A stretch of DNA of 64,000 bases from Warburgia ugandensis (GCA_035236585.1 CP141132.1:26371445-26435444); one strand, 5' to 3'; counted from the first letter of the stretch, positions 11,108 to 23,470 are shown. The notes: generated by a model not told the origin, from the sequence alone. Made by a program: numbers and translations.

Positions 11108-12389
11108 TTGCACCTGCAACTATATAGATACAGGGTAAAGAGATAGAGCTCTTAGAGTTAATTTTATAACCTTCCGACAAAAGCTGAAGGTTTTTTTTTC
11201 CTTCACGTACATTTCATGGGAGGGTATCCCCAATTATGGTTCTCCAGTGTGGATTTTCCATGTATCTCTAGGAAAGGTGACTCTAAGTCCCGTTCCACCT
11301 AAGGTGATACGAGATTTACACAGTGAAGATAAAAGGATTCTGATTAGCTGCTTGCGAATTATGAGCCAAGAGGCATCAGAGATATCGAAAAATCACCAGA
11401 CTTTAATAGTTAACTGTTACAATCATTAAGAATTCACATGAGGTGGAAGCCAGCAATGCAGATGACATATCTCATTGTTAAGGTGAATTATCCAGTTTCC
11501 ACTATCTTCAAAATGGAACTTCTGAAACACAAGAAACCAAAGGAATCCTTCAAACATGATCATTCAGTTTGTAAGAATAATAGGAACATGAAAAATGCAC
11601 TTACAAGAAAAGGAATTTGGGGTTAACACTTTTCACCATCAACAGGAAGTTGGTTTTTATTACAAGAAGCAGAAGGGTTAATGGAACAATAGTAATCGCT
11701 TTTCCTCCAGGTGTAACACTGATTTTGACAGTAGTTCCCTAGACAATCCAAGGCCAGTCGAGCATGGGAAACAACAAAGGACACATGTAATTTTCTGGTC
11801 ATTAAGATCCAAGATTTTAAGTATGTCTCAATAGATTGTGTTCATGTATTGTAGAGAACAAAGATCAAAATATTAGTATCAGAAAGGAATATCCGCTGAA
11901 GGCAAATATTAGTATCAGAAAGGAATATCAGCTGAAGGCAAATATTAGTATCAGAAAGGAATATCCGCTGAAGGCCAGAATCCAATATTTATTAGACATC
12001 TCATTCATATACAGCTCTGATCAGTGAACAAATTCCCTGAATAGGGTCAAACAATGTTATGACCAGGACTAAATTGTATCTTATGATCCATGAGTTTTAC
12101 ATATTTACTTCAGCTAAAAACTATGATTTATTATTTTAGTTGCTAGGTGCACTGTTTCTGAACTAAGGTTGCAAAATAGAGTCAGCTCGGGAAGCAACTT
12201 CCAGGAGAGAAAAAACTAACATGTAAACTTATCATGGTTTACTAGGCTTCAACTGTGTGTTGCTGAGTACAAGAATTGCTTGTCTATTTGGTTCAGTTGT
12301 CAAGAATTTGTTTAGTATCATTAAATTTGTAGAAAGAAACATTCTAACTTAAGGAACAATACGACTGAAAAATAATTAAACACTCAAAT
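11108..12389. other. Intron 2 sequence without recognised gene or element
   Basis: Short frames only, without domains or conserved motifs. The one structured part is the 36-bp tandem repeat at 11870-11977. Confidence 0.4.
11870..11977. repeat. 36-bp tandem repeat, three units
   Basis: Units 11870-11905, 11906-11941 and 11942-11977 differ at only about two positions (ccg/cag; final caa/cca). The unit is a multiple of three and lies in a 63-codon plus-strand frame (11836-12027), giving a 12-residue peptide repeat ISIRKEYPLKAN. There is no other sign of coding. Confidence 0.9.
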
Positions 12390-12545
12390 GGGGTGTTTCC
12401 AATAAGTGATGCATTGCATCAAAGCCCAAATAAGGGATGCTAGGGCATTGCCCCATAAGTGACATGCTACATTAGATCCCGGATGCAGTGGAAAGTAGGC
12501 AAGGGTTCCTGCATCGTTCTAAATGTCGTAAATAAAGAGGCTAAC

Positions 12546-13388
12546 TCAGGAAAATAAGATTCGTATTGTCACATGGAATATAAGCACATTGACAAATAAG
12601 AGCATGGAGTTAGTCAATATGATGAAACGTAAGACAGTGAACATAGCTTGTGTCCAAGAAACCAAGTGAAAATGGACTAAAACTAGAGAAATTAATGGGT
12701 ATGAGCTCAGGTATATAGAAAAGGATAATAATGGAAATGGCATAAGGATAGTGGTGGATAAAAAATTAAAGGATAAAGTTATAGACGTTAGAAGAACTAG
12801 TGATAGAATTTTAATAATAAAACTTGTTTCAGGAGAGAGGATCATAATCATCATTAAAGCCTTGTTCCAATTAGAGTTCAGCTAGAAGAGAGGAACATAA
12901 ATGTTATAAGCACATATGCCCATAGATGGGGCTAGAAGAAAGAATCAAGAGACAATTTTGGGAAGATATAGAGGGGAGTAAAGTAAGAAATTCCCAATAG
13001 AGAGTTGATATTAATAGAAGCAGACTTCAATGATCATGAAGGAAAAGAAAATGAAGAACATGATAGGATATATAGAGGGTATGGTATTGAAGGAAGAAAT
13101 AAGATGGGAGAAGCTATCCCAGATTTTGCTTTGGTACATAACCTAGCTCTAGCAAACACATACTTCAAGAAGATGGATGAACACTTACTAACCTTTAAAA
13201 GTGGATCACACAAAAGCCAAATAGACTTTTTCATAATTAAGAATATCAAGAGATTAATGTGTAAGGATTATAAGGTGATACCCTATGAGAGTTTTACCAT
13301 ACAATATAAATCAGTGGTTATGGCTATTTACATTAAGAGATGGAAGAAAGGAAACAAACTTCATAGGTGTCCAAAAGCTAAGTGGTGA
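12546..13388 (+). pseudogene. LINE copy A endonuclease domain
   Basis: APE-type endonuclease that would nick target DNA. The N-terminal QETK block (about 12655-12670) and C-terminal SQIDFF block (about 13216-13233) are readable, but the domain needs stop and frame crossings, and the usual GDFNGH is EADFNDH near 13020. The longest intact part is 13005-13388. Confidence 0.7.
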
Positions 13389-13969
13389 AACTTAAAATGA
13401 GAGAAAATAACATCATTCACAAACAAATTGATGGTAGAAGAAAGTGGAATAATTAAACAAAAGTAAACACCACATGGACTAATATGACCAAATCCATTAA
13501 GAAAGTGGTAAAAGATGTTCTAAGCGTATCTAAAAGTAAAAGGCAACCAATAATGAAAACTTAGTGAAGTGAAAAAGTGCAAAATGTTATTAAAGAAAAA
13601 CGGGTGTGTTTTAAAGCATGGCAAAGAACTAGTAGCAACAAAGACTTTGAGCAGCATAAGAATGCTGAAATGGTTGCTAAGAGAGTATTGAGTAACACTA
13701 AACTCAAGGTGTATGATGATCTCTTTAATAGATTAGGGTCAAGAGAAGGTGAGAAAGATGTGTTCAAACTTGCAAAAACAAGAGAACCATAGAGTAACAA
13801 CTTAAACCACGTTAAATGCATTAACAATCATGACCAAAGGGTAATCATCAAAGATGACGAGGTCAATCAAAGGTGGGAAAGTTAATTTCAAAAATAACTA
13901 ATATAGAGATTGAAAAAATAGTAAACCCAAATAACATTGGACTATAAAGATACAATCATAGGATTAGAA

Positions 13970-14760
13970 TACCTGAAGTGAAAGAGGCCTTAAAAAAAAT
14001 GAAACCAGGAAAGGCCCCAGGGTAAGGATGTTTGGAAGTATACAGAAGATACTGGAGTAGTTTAGCAAACAAAGTTGTTTAATAAGATTGTAGAATTGAA
14101 GAAAATGTCAGATAAAAGAAGGAAAAGCTCTATTGTACCAATTTATAAGAATAAAAGAGACATACAGAGTGGCACTAATAATTGTAGGATCAAACTTATA
14201 CAATTGCCCTATAGGTCTTAGAGACTAACTCTTCCTATTGTCAGAGCTAATTGAATTGGGATACCTTAAATAGTCGTACCATGAAACGTTGGGAGATAGT
14301 AATTAAGAAGAGGTTACAACATGAGATATGGGTATCAAAAAATTGGTTTGGTTTCATTCCTAAAAGGTCTACCATGGAAGCTATTTTCCTCCTTAGACAA
14401 TTGATGGGAAAATATAGGGAGAGAAGGAAGGACTTTCACATGGTCTTTACTGGTTTTAAAAAAGCTTATAATAGGATTCCTAAAGAGTTAATATAGTGGG
14501 TGTTGGGCAAGGAAGGTGTTTCACAGGGATACATTGACATAATTAAGGATATCTATGAGGGAATATTAACAAATGTTAGGACCACTACTGGAGAGTGATG
14601 ATTCCTCCATCACCATAAGATTGCACTAAGGTTCAGCATTGAGCCTGTACCTCTTCACGTTAGTTATTGATGAGTTAACAAAACATCTGTACAAAGAGAT
14701 TCCATGGTGCATGTTATTTGCAAATGACATAGTTTTGATTGACAAGACAAGTGCATAAAC
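13970..14760 (+). pseudogene. LINE copy A reverse transcriptase domain, 5' part
   Basis: Readable blocks are KMKPGKAPG (about 14000), SSIVPIYKNK (about 14130), FGFIPKRSTMEAIFLLRQL (about 14350-14403) and FANDIVLID (about 14719-14745). The two catalytic Asp positions have changed, so this copy could not have driven its own transposition. The domain resumes at about 15288. Confidence 0.7.
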
Positions 14761-14786
14761 ACAAAGCTAAGTTGTGGAAAGATCTT

Positions 14787-15278
14787 CTATCATCGTCATC
14801 AAGACCTTATCCTGATTAGGGGTTGGTCACATGAATCTTGTTCCTCCATTCCCCTCTATTAAGTATCATGACTTCATTTAGTCTCAAAGTTTTTAAATCT
14901 ATTCTCACCACTTTTATCCATGTTCTTTTGGGCCTTCTCTTTGCCCTTTTAGAACCTTCAACTTGGATTGCCTCACTCTTTCTAACTGGTGCCCTTTTTA
15001 GTCTACGATGGACATGTCCAAACCATCCAAGTCTAATCTCTCTCATCTTGTTACCTGTAGGTGATACTCCTAAGTTTCCTCTACTGTTTTCATTTCTAAT
15101 TCTATCCTTTCTTATCTTGCCACTCATCCATCTTAACATCCGCATTTTAGCGGCACATCCTATATACATGTTCTTTAATTGCCCAACACTCTAATCCATA
15201 TAGCATGGCCGGCCTTACAGCCATCCTATAAAAATTTTCTTTCAATTTGAGTGGTACCCTATGATCACACAAAACTCC
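14787..15278 (-). mobile_element. 5'-truncated RTE LINE nested inside copy A, opposite orientation
   Basis: Minus-strand copy of the LINE 3' end only. It begins with the 3' tail (rc of catcgtcatcaagacc at 14791-14806) and runs to a truncated 5' end at 15278. It carries the C-terminal MRMLRWMSGK and WFGHVHRR blocks, open from 15169 to 14816. Flanks are aaagatctt (14778-14786) and aaagatgtt (15279-15287), a 9-bp target duplication with one mismatch. Host LINE sequence continues in frame order on both sides. Confidence 0.8.
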
Positions 15279-16043
15279 AAAGATGTTATAAAGTCTAAAG
15301 GATTTAAAATTAGTCGAACTAGGATAGAGTATATAAAATGCAATTTTAGTAAAGCGAGTGAGAGCGAAGCACCATTAAAGATTGATAACCATGAAGTATC
15401 CCAAAAAGATAATTTTTGATATTTGGGATCGCTAATTCATGAGAGCGAAGAGATTAAGAGAGATGTTATTCAAAGAATCCAAAAGGGTTGGAACAAATAG
15501 AGATGTGCCTCTGGAGTTTTGTGTGATCAACGGGTACCATTCAAATTGAAAGGAAAATTCTATAGGACGGCTGTGAGGCCGGGCGTGCTCTACGGATCAA
15601 AGTGTTGGGCAGTTAAGGAACAACATATACCTAGGATGAGCATAGGAAAAATGAGGATGTTGAGATAAATGAGTGGCAACACAATAAAGGATAGAATTAA
15701 AAATAAAAACATTAGAAGAAACTTAGAAGTAGCACCAATACGTAACAACATAAGAGAGGGTAGACTTAGATGGTTTGGACATGTCCAAAGGAGACAAAGA
15801 ATGGCATCGATTAGGAGTTGATCCAAGTAGAAGGCTATAAAAGGGGAAGGGGAAGGCTCAAAGAATGTGGATAAGGCAGTGAGAATGAAACCATGACACT
15901 TGATCGAGGAGAATGGAGGAATAAGATTCGTGTAGCTATGTAGCTAACTCCTAATCAAAAGAAGGCTTTGATGGTGATGATGATAACTAGTAAGTACTAA
16001 CTGGTCTTTTGGTTCAAAAAAAATCAAAAGGAAATAAACAAAA

Positions 16044-16045
<2 letters not shown>

Positions 16046-16081
<36 letters not shown>
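16046..16081. repeat. (AG)n microsatellite
   Basis: Uninterrupted AG dinucleotide run of about 36 bp shortly after the LINE 3' end. Confidence 0.95.
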
Positions 16082-16084
<3 letters not shown>

Positions 16085-16325
16085 GTGGGGGGTGGCAATA
16101 GTACAAGAACAAGCTTGTACGCATATATATCAAGCTTAAAATTCCTCAAGAGATATTAACATAATAATAAAAAGTTCAAAATTTGGCAAAAGAGAAGTTC
16201 ACACAAGCATGGACCATGAGAAGTTCACACAAGTATGAACCATATTTGTGTGCTCAAATATGTAGGTCCAAAAAGGAATATTGTGCATGTGTAAATAAAC
16301 ACGTCCAAGTAGGCATCCATGCTCA

Positions 16326-16440
16326 AGAGCATAGATGTCATGCATCTTACTCTATGCACGATAAAACATTTTCTATAGATCCAGAGCATGGAGAATGTCA
16401 TGCATCTCATTCCATGCATGATGAAACATTTTCTGTAGAT
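16326..16440. repeat. 60-bp tandem duplication
   Basis: 'tgtcatgcatct.a.tc.atgca.gat.aaacattttct.tagatc' occurs at 16336 and again at 16396, an offset of exactly 60 bp. The preceding 'agagcat' is also shared. In frame it gives CHASYSMHDKTFS / CHASHSMHDETFS. Confidence 0.85.
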
Positions 16441-17531
16441 CTACCATTCTTCATGTTCGGATGGCTTAGATGGGCTAGAGATCAAATTTCATGCCCCTCA
16501 AATGCTCCTTGCCTACGTTTCTTCGGGCTAAATATCACTAAAACCACTCATTTTTATTAATTTTTTCATAAACATAAAATGAGCTATTAAGATCATTCAA
16601 ATGCATTGATTTCTTGTGGGTTACACATTTTTGGTATGGCAAAGATCGTGAATAGCTTAGATCTACAAAAAGAACTCATGCTCTTGAGTGTGGACTCTTA
16701 CTAAAATGAAGAGAAAACTACAAGCATGATATCTAGCCTAAGAGATGCATATGACTATGAAGCAATAGATTACATCATCGTGTATCATTACAAAACAAAT
16801 AATACAAAAGAACATAATAATAGAAACCTATACTTACTGAGAATTCCACAAATAACAATCATGTTTACTCAAATCTTGCGGAATAAGTGGAGATCCAACG
16901 AGTAGTGTGTGCTTTATATGATGCAACTAATCCATAAGAAATTAAGAGAGAGGGATTTTTCCAAGGAAAGGGATATAATCAGATTCCTCAACTCCAAATT
17001 TGATCTGTCAACTCATGCTTTAAACCTCACTTTATAATTAAATATATTGTACTCATGTGGATCTAGATCATATGTGGGTAAATCAAATGAACCTCACCTG
17101 AAAATTGTATGAAAACTTAAGGCTCATATTCATGTGAAAGCAACAAAATTTGGTATTTGTGTGAGCCTCATATCACCAGTACCATCCAATATGCTTCACA
17201 TACAGTATCGAACCTTTAAGAGAAACTTACATATTGAGAATATGTATCCATATCAGCCAATGTTTTGATCCATTAAAAGAAGCTAACGATGTGGTTGTCC
17301 AATCATTTTATGGGCTTACATATTCCCTTCTGTTAGTGTTTTCCCTAAGTGATAAGTTCTTACCCCTCAAAATTAAAGTATACGAGAAAATATTAAAAGC
17401 AAAGGAACATGAGAATCAACTGCAGGGCAGTCAACAGTACCAAACTACAAGCATCAAGAGTACATGAATCTTTCAAAGTTCAAATGATGTGAGAGTTACA
17501 AAAATTGTCTATCAAAATGGGATGCTCATTT

Positions 17532-17655
17532 ATGGATGCATGAATGTGGCGCACAGGCGCAATAGTGAGTCTCAATCATGAAGGTCACGAGTTCAAGATT
17601 CCTCATGGGTGTGTGTTTGTGTGGGTGTGTGTGTCCACCATTCAGAAAAAGAAGA
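17532..17655 (+). mobile_element. SINE-like insertion with tRNA-type promoter boxes
   Basis: A short element with an A-box-like tggcgcacaggcgcaatag (about 17547) and a B-box-like ggtcacgagttcaagattcc (about 17582-17601), ending in a GT-rich simple run. It is flanked by gatgctcattt (17521-17531) and gatgctcgttt (17656-17666), an 11-bp target duplication with one mismatch. It is unlike the Au SINEs elsewhere in the window except for the B box. It sits just beyond the exon 2 donor. Confidence 0.5.
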
Positions 17656-17792
17656 GATGCTCGTTTGAGCATCTTGGACATTATTCCCTTACTGAACTTC
17701 CTATTTATCACAAGCTAAAGTAGAAACTCCTAAGACTATAAGAATTGACTTGTTGGAAGTTATATAACTGAAGCAAGCACAGAAAATATTAC

Positions 17793-17899
17793 CCTAGGTT
17801 TATGTCCACATAATCACAATAAGGTTCCACAAGTCGTGCTGCTTCTAGCAAAGTATTTGGATCATTTGCGCAAAATTGGACAAATAAAGGGCGATCCTC
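17793..17899 (-). CDS. DUS1L: tRNA-dihydrouridine synthase (DUS1-like), exon 2
   Basis: A 107-nt exon too short to stand out as a frame. It encodes 35 residues plus two bases of a Gly codon: [13 protein letters not shown], then [14 protein letters not shown] and VDINL. This is the conserved Dus segment between the N-terminal APMV...F block and the catalytic GCP block. The acceptor is atatgtgcAG at 17900-17901; the donor is GG|GTAAT at 17792-17791. It starts in phase 0 after the Lys ending exon 1 and ends in phase 2, matching exon 3. All residues fit the family order exactly, so confidence is high despite its size. Confidence 0.95.
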
Positions 17900-17905
17900 C
17901 TGCAC

Positions 17906-20400
17906 ATATCATAAACTTCAATATAAGCCAGAAGTAATACATTATTTAGGTGCATGTTACTTTTAAATAGTCTATGAAAGCATTTTGACCATCAGTTTGT
18001 GAAACATCAATAGAATGAATTAGTAATAAATCACAAACACAGAATGCTATGAGATGAATGACAGAAAAGCAATTTGCAGTGAATTGATATATGATGCTTT
18101 TAAGTTGTATTTGAGGCTTTGAAGTTGCCATAAGCATGTAAGAATAATAAATTCCTTCAGTAACTCATTTCTGACTGACAGGTAACCGGTGAAGCTTCCT
18201 TTATGTATTTTGAATACAACAAGTGCTGCATTTTACAGTTTTCTCATCATCCAACTTAAAGCTTCACTCGACTGCCCTCCAAAACCATATGCATTTCCAC
18301 AAACTAAAGCCTACAAAAACTCAGAAACTTTCTTTTAATATCTTCAATTAAACAGCTCTTAAGCATGTCATTGAGTGTATAAACTTGTAAATCAACAAAG
18401 AGTAATTTACATGACCACTTATTTTGATCACCCTAAAGCATTAGTTTTTCCTTGTCAAAATAGCCACCATGAGTTGAATATTGGAATTTTACAAGAGATC
18501 TCCTCTTTGTCACCATAATTAATGTAGCCAAGAATTTCATGGAATTTCTTTTCCTCCGTTTACTTTTGAGATACCATCCAAATCAAGACAATCAAAGCTT
18601 ACCAACACAATTACTAAGATTCTCTTATTATAGATCAAGAAGCTTGAAGGAATCATGCATAACATAGAGGATCAGTATCCACTGTGCTCTTATGGAAATG
18701 GATCACTTTTTCTCCACTTAATTCTGTAGGACCACCTTTCTGTAGATTATTAGGCTTCCAACATCATTCAAGGAATTTTGAAGGGTATCCCTGATTCTCT
18801 CCAAAATAAATAGACTTGCCCATAAAGAAGAGATGAAAGCTAGAGAGTAATTTGATCCATTCACCATATCTAGACATCCACCTATCACATTATGGTATGA
18901 TTGCTTCATGGGACAACCAAGGCATCCACCATAATGTCGTCAACAATTTCCAAAAACCATTGCAACTATTAGCTCAGAATTTGAAATTGCTTATATAAAA
19001 TGTTTGATGGAGTAATAAATAAAAAAAACTGCCATGATCTTTATTCAAACCAGAGTAAAATCAAGCACATATACTAATGACACACTATATAGAAGATATG
19101 ATGTTGTTTCAAAGAGGAGAAATAGTAAAACTGACCAGCACAAACTTCAAGTCTAACGTATGCTAATATTTTCTAAGAAAGAGTTTATTACATCTAATAA
19201 ATAAGGAAATATGATAACGAGAAGTGCACTTGCTTGCAGTAAGAAGAAATACACTTTTGGGGGCCCACATTTCCCACATCAGCATGATCCAATCCGTTAA
19301 TCTGGAAGATAATGAAATAAAAGCCAATGCCATTGACACTGATTTTGTCTTGATTGGACACTCCAGCTCTTTATCCAAAAACCAGTTGACGGTTTTGCCA
19401 ACAAAATGTGAATCATTGGTTTTTAGTGATTATAGTGTGCCAATGAAAAATCCATTTGGCATGGACCACATCCATGTGGGTTAGCTTTTGATGGTGACAT
19501 TTATTGGTATGGATTCATACAGAATTTTTTCCTTGTCTCACACCTCCTAACTCCAACATATTTCTAGAACAGTTCTTAACAAGTCAAGGCTACATCAACA
19601 ACTTCAAGCCATTAGTGGCCCAAACCCAAATGCATAGAACCATCCTACAAAAAGACTAGCCAGTTATGGTGCCTTCTTGCAGAGTTAAAAGTTTGGTTCC
19701 ACACTGTCAAGTTATAAAAACTAACTCTACTTGATGTTTGCTAGAAGTGAATAGAGACTAGTTGGAATATTCCTCACGCCTACCACAAGAAACATGATTT
19801 CAACTGTTAAGGAGGGGCTTAGATCCATATTATTCCATGACTGTCACAGTGGCAGCCTTCCCATAATTGCCCTACCCAACTTTTTGCCTTTCTTAGGCAT
19901 ATAATTCATCATCAACAAATTTAGGAGAGCAGGGGGCCAAACCACCATAACTCCCCTAACATAACATTCTTAGGCCTACGCATATTTAAAACAAAACCAC
20001 AAGCCTCTATGCTCGTATGTAAAAATTTCTTATACGTATCCGACAATGTCTATTTATCTAGGGCTTCTACTTCCCTATTCACTTAGGGTTTTCTTCAACT
20101 CTACACTTAACCATTTCATATCTATTTTCTCATTATTTGGTTGGATCATAAGGATTTAGCACAAGGTATTTGCATTATACATGTCAACATTTCCATACAT
20201 AAGATCATGTATTCAACATGTATCTTTCATATAGATGCATTCATAAAATCCTCCTACCTCAATAGGGTATTCTTACTCTTTGAAGTCTGTCTAGTCTTAA
20301 CCAACGTATATCTGTCAAATCATACGTATAATGTCATCTTTCTATCCAAAGGTACATACTATATGGTCTTTTGATCATCCTTAAGTAGGATGATTTGAAT
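17906..20400. other. Intron 1 sequence without recognised gene or element
   Basis: About 2.5 kb with only short frames on both strands and no motif I can assign. It may hold ancestral intron sequence mixed with unrecognised repeats. Confidence 0.4.
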
Positions 20401-23400
20401 CTTTTTTCCTTGAATCACATATGATCAAGGGTTCAGATCTTCTAACCTAATAAATCTATATTACAAGTATATTCCCATAATAATAATCTACTATACATTT
20501 GTATTTCTTTTCTTTTGTTGTTTTTGATCATTCAAGATCTCCTCTTAGATTCTTGTTTGATCATCCTTATCTTATTTACAATTTTTATTATGATTAGTTA
20601 ATTTGCTAACCTTTTATATTCTTATTATTATTTCTCAACCAGTTAGTGTTACTAGTTTGAGAATAATTTATTCACTCCTAATTCTAGGCAACTCCTCTTA
20701 TTTCCAATTGAGTAAGGCTTACCAGCTACAAGCTACTCAAAAAGTGGTTACTTCAATCCTCATGTAAGGAGGTGTTTAGACCTCAACAAACGTCACCAAA
20801 AGGTGAGGGAAGAGCGAGGCTCTATTAGAGAACCCCCTTAACCACAATGTTCAGCGTACACTGGAGTGACCTTAGCTCAACCTTCCATAAGGTTTTTATG
20901 AGTTCATAAACCCTAATTTATCTCTACTTGATTTTTATTAATGTCCATGATCATATAAAATGTCATTCATGGATGTGTATTATTCTCCTAATTTAGGCTA
21001 ACAAAATGGTAAATCATTCCTTATATTGTCCTACTAACTATAGCCCTTACTAATTCCGTTCAAGTCAAGTCATTCTTTTTTATTTATGTTATGAAACTCT
21101 AATTTCTCATTAGGTTACATTTTTGGTATTTTATGCTCTTTATCATAAATAATTATCAATAAAATCTACTAAGAAATATGACAATAATGAATCATAAACT
21201 TCAACGCATAAAACTAATATAAATTCAATAATCTAAGGATAGCAATACTATATAACTATTATGATGATCCCTAATTAATAAAATCAAATTAAACTAACAT
21301 GATCTTAAATCACAATTCCATTACCATCTTAAATGGAAATCATACTATAGTCCATACTCAAATTAAACTAGCATAGCCTTAATTCATATATTACTTATCC
21401 TAAGGATATTTAAAGAAAATCATGTATACTAACATAGCCCTAAGATGATTAAATCTAACAATCTAATAACATGTAGATCATTTACATCAAAATGAAGAAA
21501 TAACTTAGCATAGATCCTATAATCATGCCATAAATTAAAGTTAAAATAAATCTAATAATTAAATGAAATCATACTAATCAATTTACATCATTAAAGGTTT
21601 TTAATATGATCCAACCATTAGATCTTAAGTCATTTCCTTAGATATAGGGTTTTTACTTCATTATAGGTTCAAAGATCATCTTCACATGTTTTTGTCATAA
21701 CTGATCAATGATCTTACTAGATCTCATCATTATTAACTCCATCCAACCCATCCATAGTGTTTGATCATGCTTGATCTTACTGATCGAGAAAGTTCCTTTA
21801 CAAATTTTAGGTTACTTCTACCATAAAGTGTAGATTTCTCAAATTATCATAGATCTGTCATATTAAACTCTCAATTTCACATATCCTTATCATTTTTAAT
21901 ATAAATAGATCAGATCCTTAAGGTCTGATCATCTCAGATCTTCAAGATCATGGAAGTAAGATTCTTATTTTCTTCAAATAGAAAGTTTCTTGCAATATTT
22001 CCTAAATTTTATTATTTCATATGAAATTAGACATCATAAGCTTTCCATAGCTTCTTTCTGCTCATGATTTGGAGCTCAGATGACTCCGGAATTCAAGTTT
22101 GAAGTTCACAGTTGTTTTAACGATCCAAATTTGATCTGACTGTTAGAACAGGACAAAACAGGCGGATCCAGTTGTCCCACCCTATTTTACCAATGCCCAC
22201 CGATGAAAACGAGGTGGTGACCTATAAATGGTGAGACGATCCAGATCAAACCATCAAATCACCATCCTCTTTTTCTCCTTCAAATTGGGCCATCATATCT
22301 CTACGAAATTGGCTGTTATTTCATACCTAGCGGTTTTGAACCCTTCTGAATCTATTGGACGGCTCATATTTTTAATTTGAGCCCTCCATGATGCAGATCT
22401 AGAGGGTTTTTCACCGGAACTTGATTTTCTGAAATAAACAGAAAATCAAATCCAGTGAAATTAAAAATATAAAAAATGACATAAATTGAATATTGGATAA
22501 TATCCTCCTACCTGATTTTCTCAGAATTGACAAATTGATGTCAAAATAAATAAATCCTCGCCGTATGCCATAACAGACCAAATAAATCTTAATTTGTCTT
22601 TTTCCGTTTATTGATTTGTTGGATCTTGAAATTACTTTGAGAATTTTGTCGATCAAGGATTTTAGAACAATATGGACGGTGTGATTTGTGAAATTTGATC
22701 TAGAACGGAGTTGCTAATTGAACTTAGGACTCTTGGTATTATTCTAGAGAGAGGAGAGAGAAATTGGGAGAGATGGGGGAGGAGTTTTTCTCTGATTTTC
22801 GAGGAGAGTATAGGGGATTTTGTGGTGAAATTGTGAAAATTTTTGTAAAATTTTCAGAATTATTTATAGGCAAGTTTTTGAATTTTAAATTAATTTTTCA
22901 TAAAAATTTTCTTCTTTCTTTTTATTATTTTATTTATGGGTGGAGTTTCTACCTCCACCTTTTTCTCCAGTACAATCTGGTAGTGCATTGCTCAATTATT
23001 GTTGCATTTAGAACATTGGCCTACTTTGTGGACCCCACTTTCATGTGAAAAGACCATTTTGCCTTTTTATTCATAAAAATGGAGAAAAATAAATATTATT
23101 TATCCAAACTTGGATTTTAGTATACTCAATGGCACTAAAATCGATTTTTCAAGTACCTTCTGGTTTTTTGAGTACATTTCAAATATTCAAATTTTAAATC
23201 TTGGTTAAGGGCGAAAATGACCATTTTACCCTTTTATGTAAAAAATTGAGATTTTTCATTCTAACTCAGAATTTAACGAAATTAGTGTCATTTGATTCGA
23301 TTTTCGTGTACATTCTTAATTTCTAAGTTTCCACTCATGATTTAATCTCTATGAAAAGATATTTGATTTTAACCTAATATTCCAACCCAAGTCTTTTGAA

Positions 23401-23456
23401 ATTTCAAACTTTTATTTATTTTCTCAAATCAATTTAGAAAAATTAGGGTCATTACA
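20400..23456 (-). repeat. 3' LTR of a chromovirus-like (Tekay/Del-type) gypsy element, far end not resolved
   Basis: On the minus strand the LTR starts TGTAATGACCCTAATTTTT at 23456, directly after a polypurine tract (23457-23470). Its early part parallels the solo LTR at 43089-46030 in layout, with a 'taaaagggtaaaatggtcattt'-like block and repeated ATGATCTGA-type words. I could not find the closing CA with a matching target duplication, so the lower boundary near 20.4 kb is approximate. All short frames inside are spurious. Confidence 0.55.
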
Positions 23457-23470
23457 ATCTTCCCCCCTTA
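23457..23470 (-). other. Polypurine tract of the gypsy element
   Basis: Minus strand reads taaggggggaagat immediately before the LTR start, the expected site for plus-strand DNA priming. Confidence 0.75.

Larger units (their letters stand above)
12390..15987 (+). mobile_element. RTE-type LINE (copy A), full length but inactivated
   Basis: A non-LTR retrotransposon in intron 2. The 5' leader at about 12390-12523 contains two degenerate monomers related to those at 38531-38723. The APE-type endonuclease follows (about 12546-13390: TWNISTLTNKSMEL, CVQETKW, a GDFNGHVG-like block, SHKSQIDFF). Reverse transcriptase comes next (about 13970-14760 and after the nested insertion). Key RT residues are lost: the VFIDLEKAYDRV block reads VFTGFKKAYNRI, and FADD reads FAND at about 14721. 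A C-terminal MRMLR / WFGHVQRR block lies near 15650-15790. The 3' end is a tgatgg/tgatga run at about 15969-15985 instead of poly(A), as in the RTE clade. Stops and frameshifts are frequent. It is interrupted by 14787-15278. Confidence 0.8.
15988..17531. other. Intron 2 sequence between LINE and SINE, with simple and 60-bp repeats
   Basis: Apart from the two repeats listed separately I recognise nothing. The 125-codon plus frame 16183-16560 owes its length to the 60-bp repeat and has no known domain. Confidence 0.4.
9333..17792 (-). other. DUS1-like intron 2 (8460 bp)
   Basis: GT donor at 17792-17791 (GG|GTAAT), AG acceptor at 9334-9333. It splits the Gly codon just before the catalytic Cys (phase 2). 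It contains a candidate DNA transposon (9665-11107), unrecognised sequence with a 36-bp tandem repeat, an RTE LINE with a nested LINE (12390-15987), a microsatellite, 60-bp repeats and a SINE-like insertion 138 bp from exon 2. Confidence 0.9.

Noticed and set aside
11870..11977. CRISPR-like array
   Set aside because: The repeats are directly adjacent without spacers, and this is plant nuclear DNA.
19163..19484. Overlapping 71- and 86-codon frames in intron 1
   Set aside because: No domain on either strand, no partner exon pattern, and AT-rich intron composition.
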